The notes below the pieces were generated by a model. It had not been told where the DNA came from. It did no database searches and was given only the letters and a program-made list of their open reading frames with translations. From the NCBI GenBank assembly GCA_013396655.1, contig WBMV01001030.1:209388-273387 (forward strand): a DNA stretch of 64,000 nt. Direction: 5' to 3'. The position numbers were made by a program, and so were the translations under genes. Positions 63,415 to 64,000 of this stretch are shown here, piece after piece. This DNA comes from Campylorhamphus procurvoides. Lineage: Eukaryota; Chordata; Aves; Passeriformes; Dendrocolaptidae. Positions within the stretch are counted from its first letter, which is position 1. Every line of letters starts with the position of its first letter.

Positions 63415-64000
63415 AGAAAGGTTTCTTCATCAAGCAGATTACATTACGGATGTTTTGCACAACTGGGATTTCTTCTGCCAATGAATCATTTTTTTATTCT
63501 TTTTTGCTTTCTAAATAGTATGTGCTAGAATTCTTGATGAATTTGCAAAAGCACTCCAGTATTCTGAAATATTTTGTATACAATTCTTGTCTGTTTACAC
63601 TTACTTGAGTCATTAATTTTCATCAAACCTACTTCTCCAGGATTCACAATTTTCTAGCATCTGCTATCATCCTTCTGCAGAATCTACATTTTTGTTTCCA
63701 ATCCAGATGGTTACATCTTGCCATATGTGAACAAAACACAAAACCAATGCTGTGTTGTAAATGAAGAGAGAGACAGCTACAGTGTCTTTCATGCCACCAG
63801 GATATACCTGGATTTATAATATTACTTTGACAAAGAGCAGATTGACAAATGTGGCCCAGTTCTGTCCCTCCTCTGCTTTGGAAAGCTCTCAAAAAAGCTT
63901 TAGATGCTTTTAGATCTACAAGAGATATAACTTACTAGAAATATCAGTGTAAACTCTGCAATGATTCCTACTGTGAGGACATAAAGACAAACAGAAAATA
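63415..64000 (+). repeat. Right copy of the duplicated block, after a one-base gap
   Basis: It begins immediately after the single N at 63414 and matches 58779-59364 base for base as far as I compared, up to the window end. A duplication starting exactly at an assembly break is most simply explained as an unmerged overlap or alternative haplotype contig rather than a genomic duplication. Confidence 0.9.

Overview
This is a stretch of vertebrate nuclear DNA, most likely from a bird. It is AT-rich and intron-dominated. It carries several fragments of the CR1 type of LINE with the 3' ends typical of avian (sauropsid) CR1, and long terminal repeats (LTRs) of endogenous retroviruses. It looks like part of a gapped draft assembly: there is a 306-base run of N at 59751-60056 and a single N at 63414.

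The one gene I can support is PPHLN1 (periphilin-1), on the minus strand. Eight exons with canonical splice sites can be read in order, from right to left: 55589-55636 (5'UTR plus the A of the start codon), 53710-53801, 50586-50756, 49681-49742, 31674-31924, 27431-27501, 23378-23497 and 20644-20784. Joined, they give 303 codons in unbroken phase. The product matches vertebrate periphilin from its N-terminus through the Arg/Ser/Tyr-rich disordered region to the start of the C-terminal helix. The last roughly 64 codons, by comparison with the human protein, were not found and should lie left of position 1, after an intron of more than 20.6 kb. Periphilin is a subunit of the HUSH complex (with TASOR and MPP8), which silences transposable elements through H3K9me3. 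The gene's own introns and 5' region hold six CR1 fragments and two LTRs.

Layout: 1-20643 is the intron after the last visible exon, with a CR1, a worn CR1, a hAT-like miniature element and two plus-strand exon-like segments of unknown meaning. 20644-31924 holds visible exons 8 to 5. 31925-49680 is a 17.8 kb intron with two CR1 fragments. 49681-55636 holds visible exons 4 to 1 plus a well-bounded solo LTR. 55637-59750 is the upstream intron or 5' region, with a second compact LTR. After the gap, 60057-60720 is GC- and CpG-rich with ETS-type motifs and is probably a promoter. 60721-63413 has no recognised gene. 63415-64000 repeats 58779-59364 with no difference seen, which points to a false duplication at a scaffold join.

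In human, PPHLN1 is divergent from YAF2 and lies near ZCRB1. I looked for coding exons of both and found none; the YAF2 first exon could be in the gap. I found no CRISPR, operon or other unusual gene system. The most useful observations are the assembly duplication, the split start codon with an upstream short ORF and loss of the internal start methionine, the LTR with its target-site duplication, and several perfect short inverted repeats.
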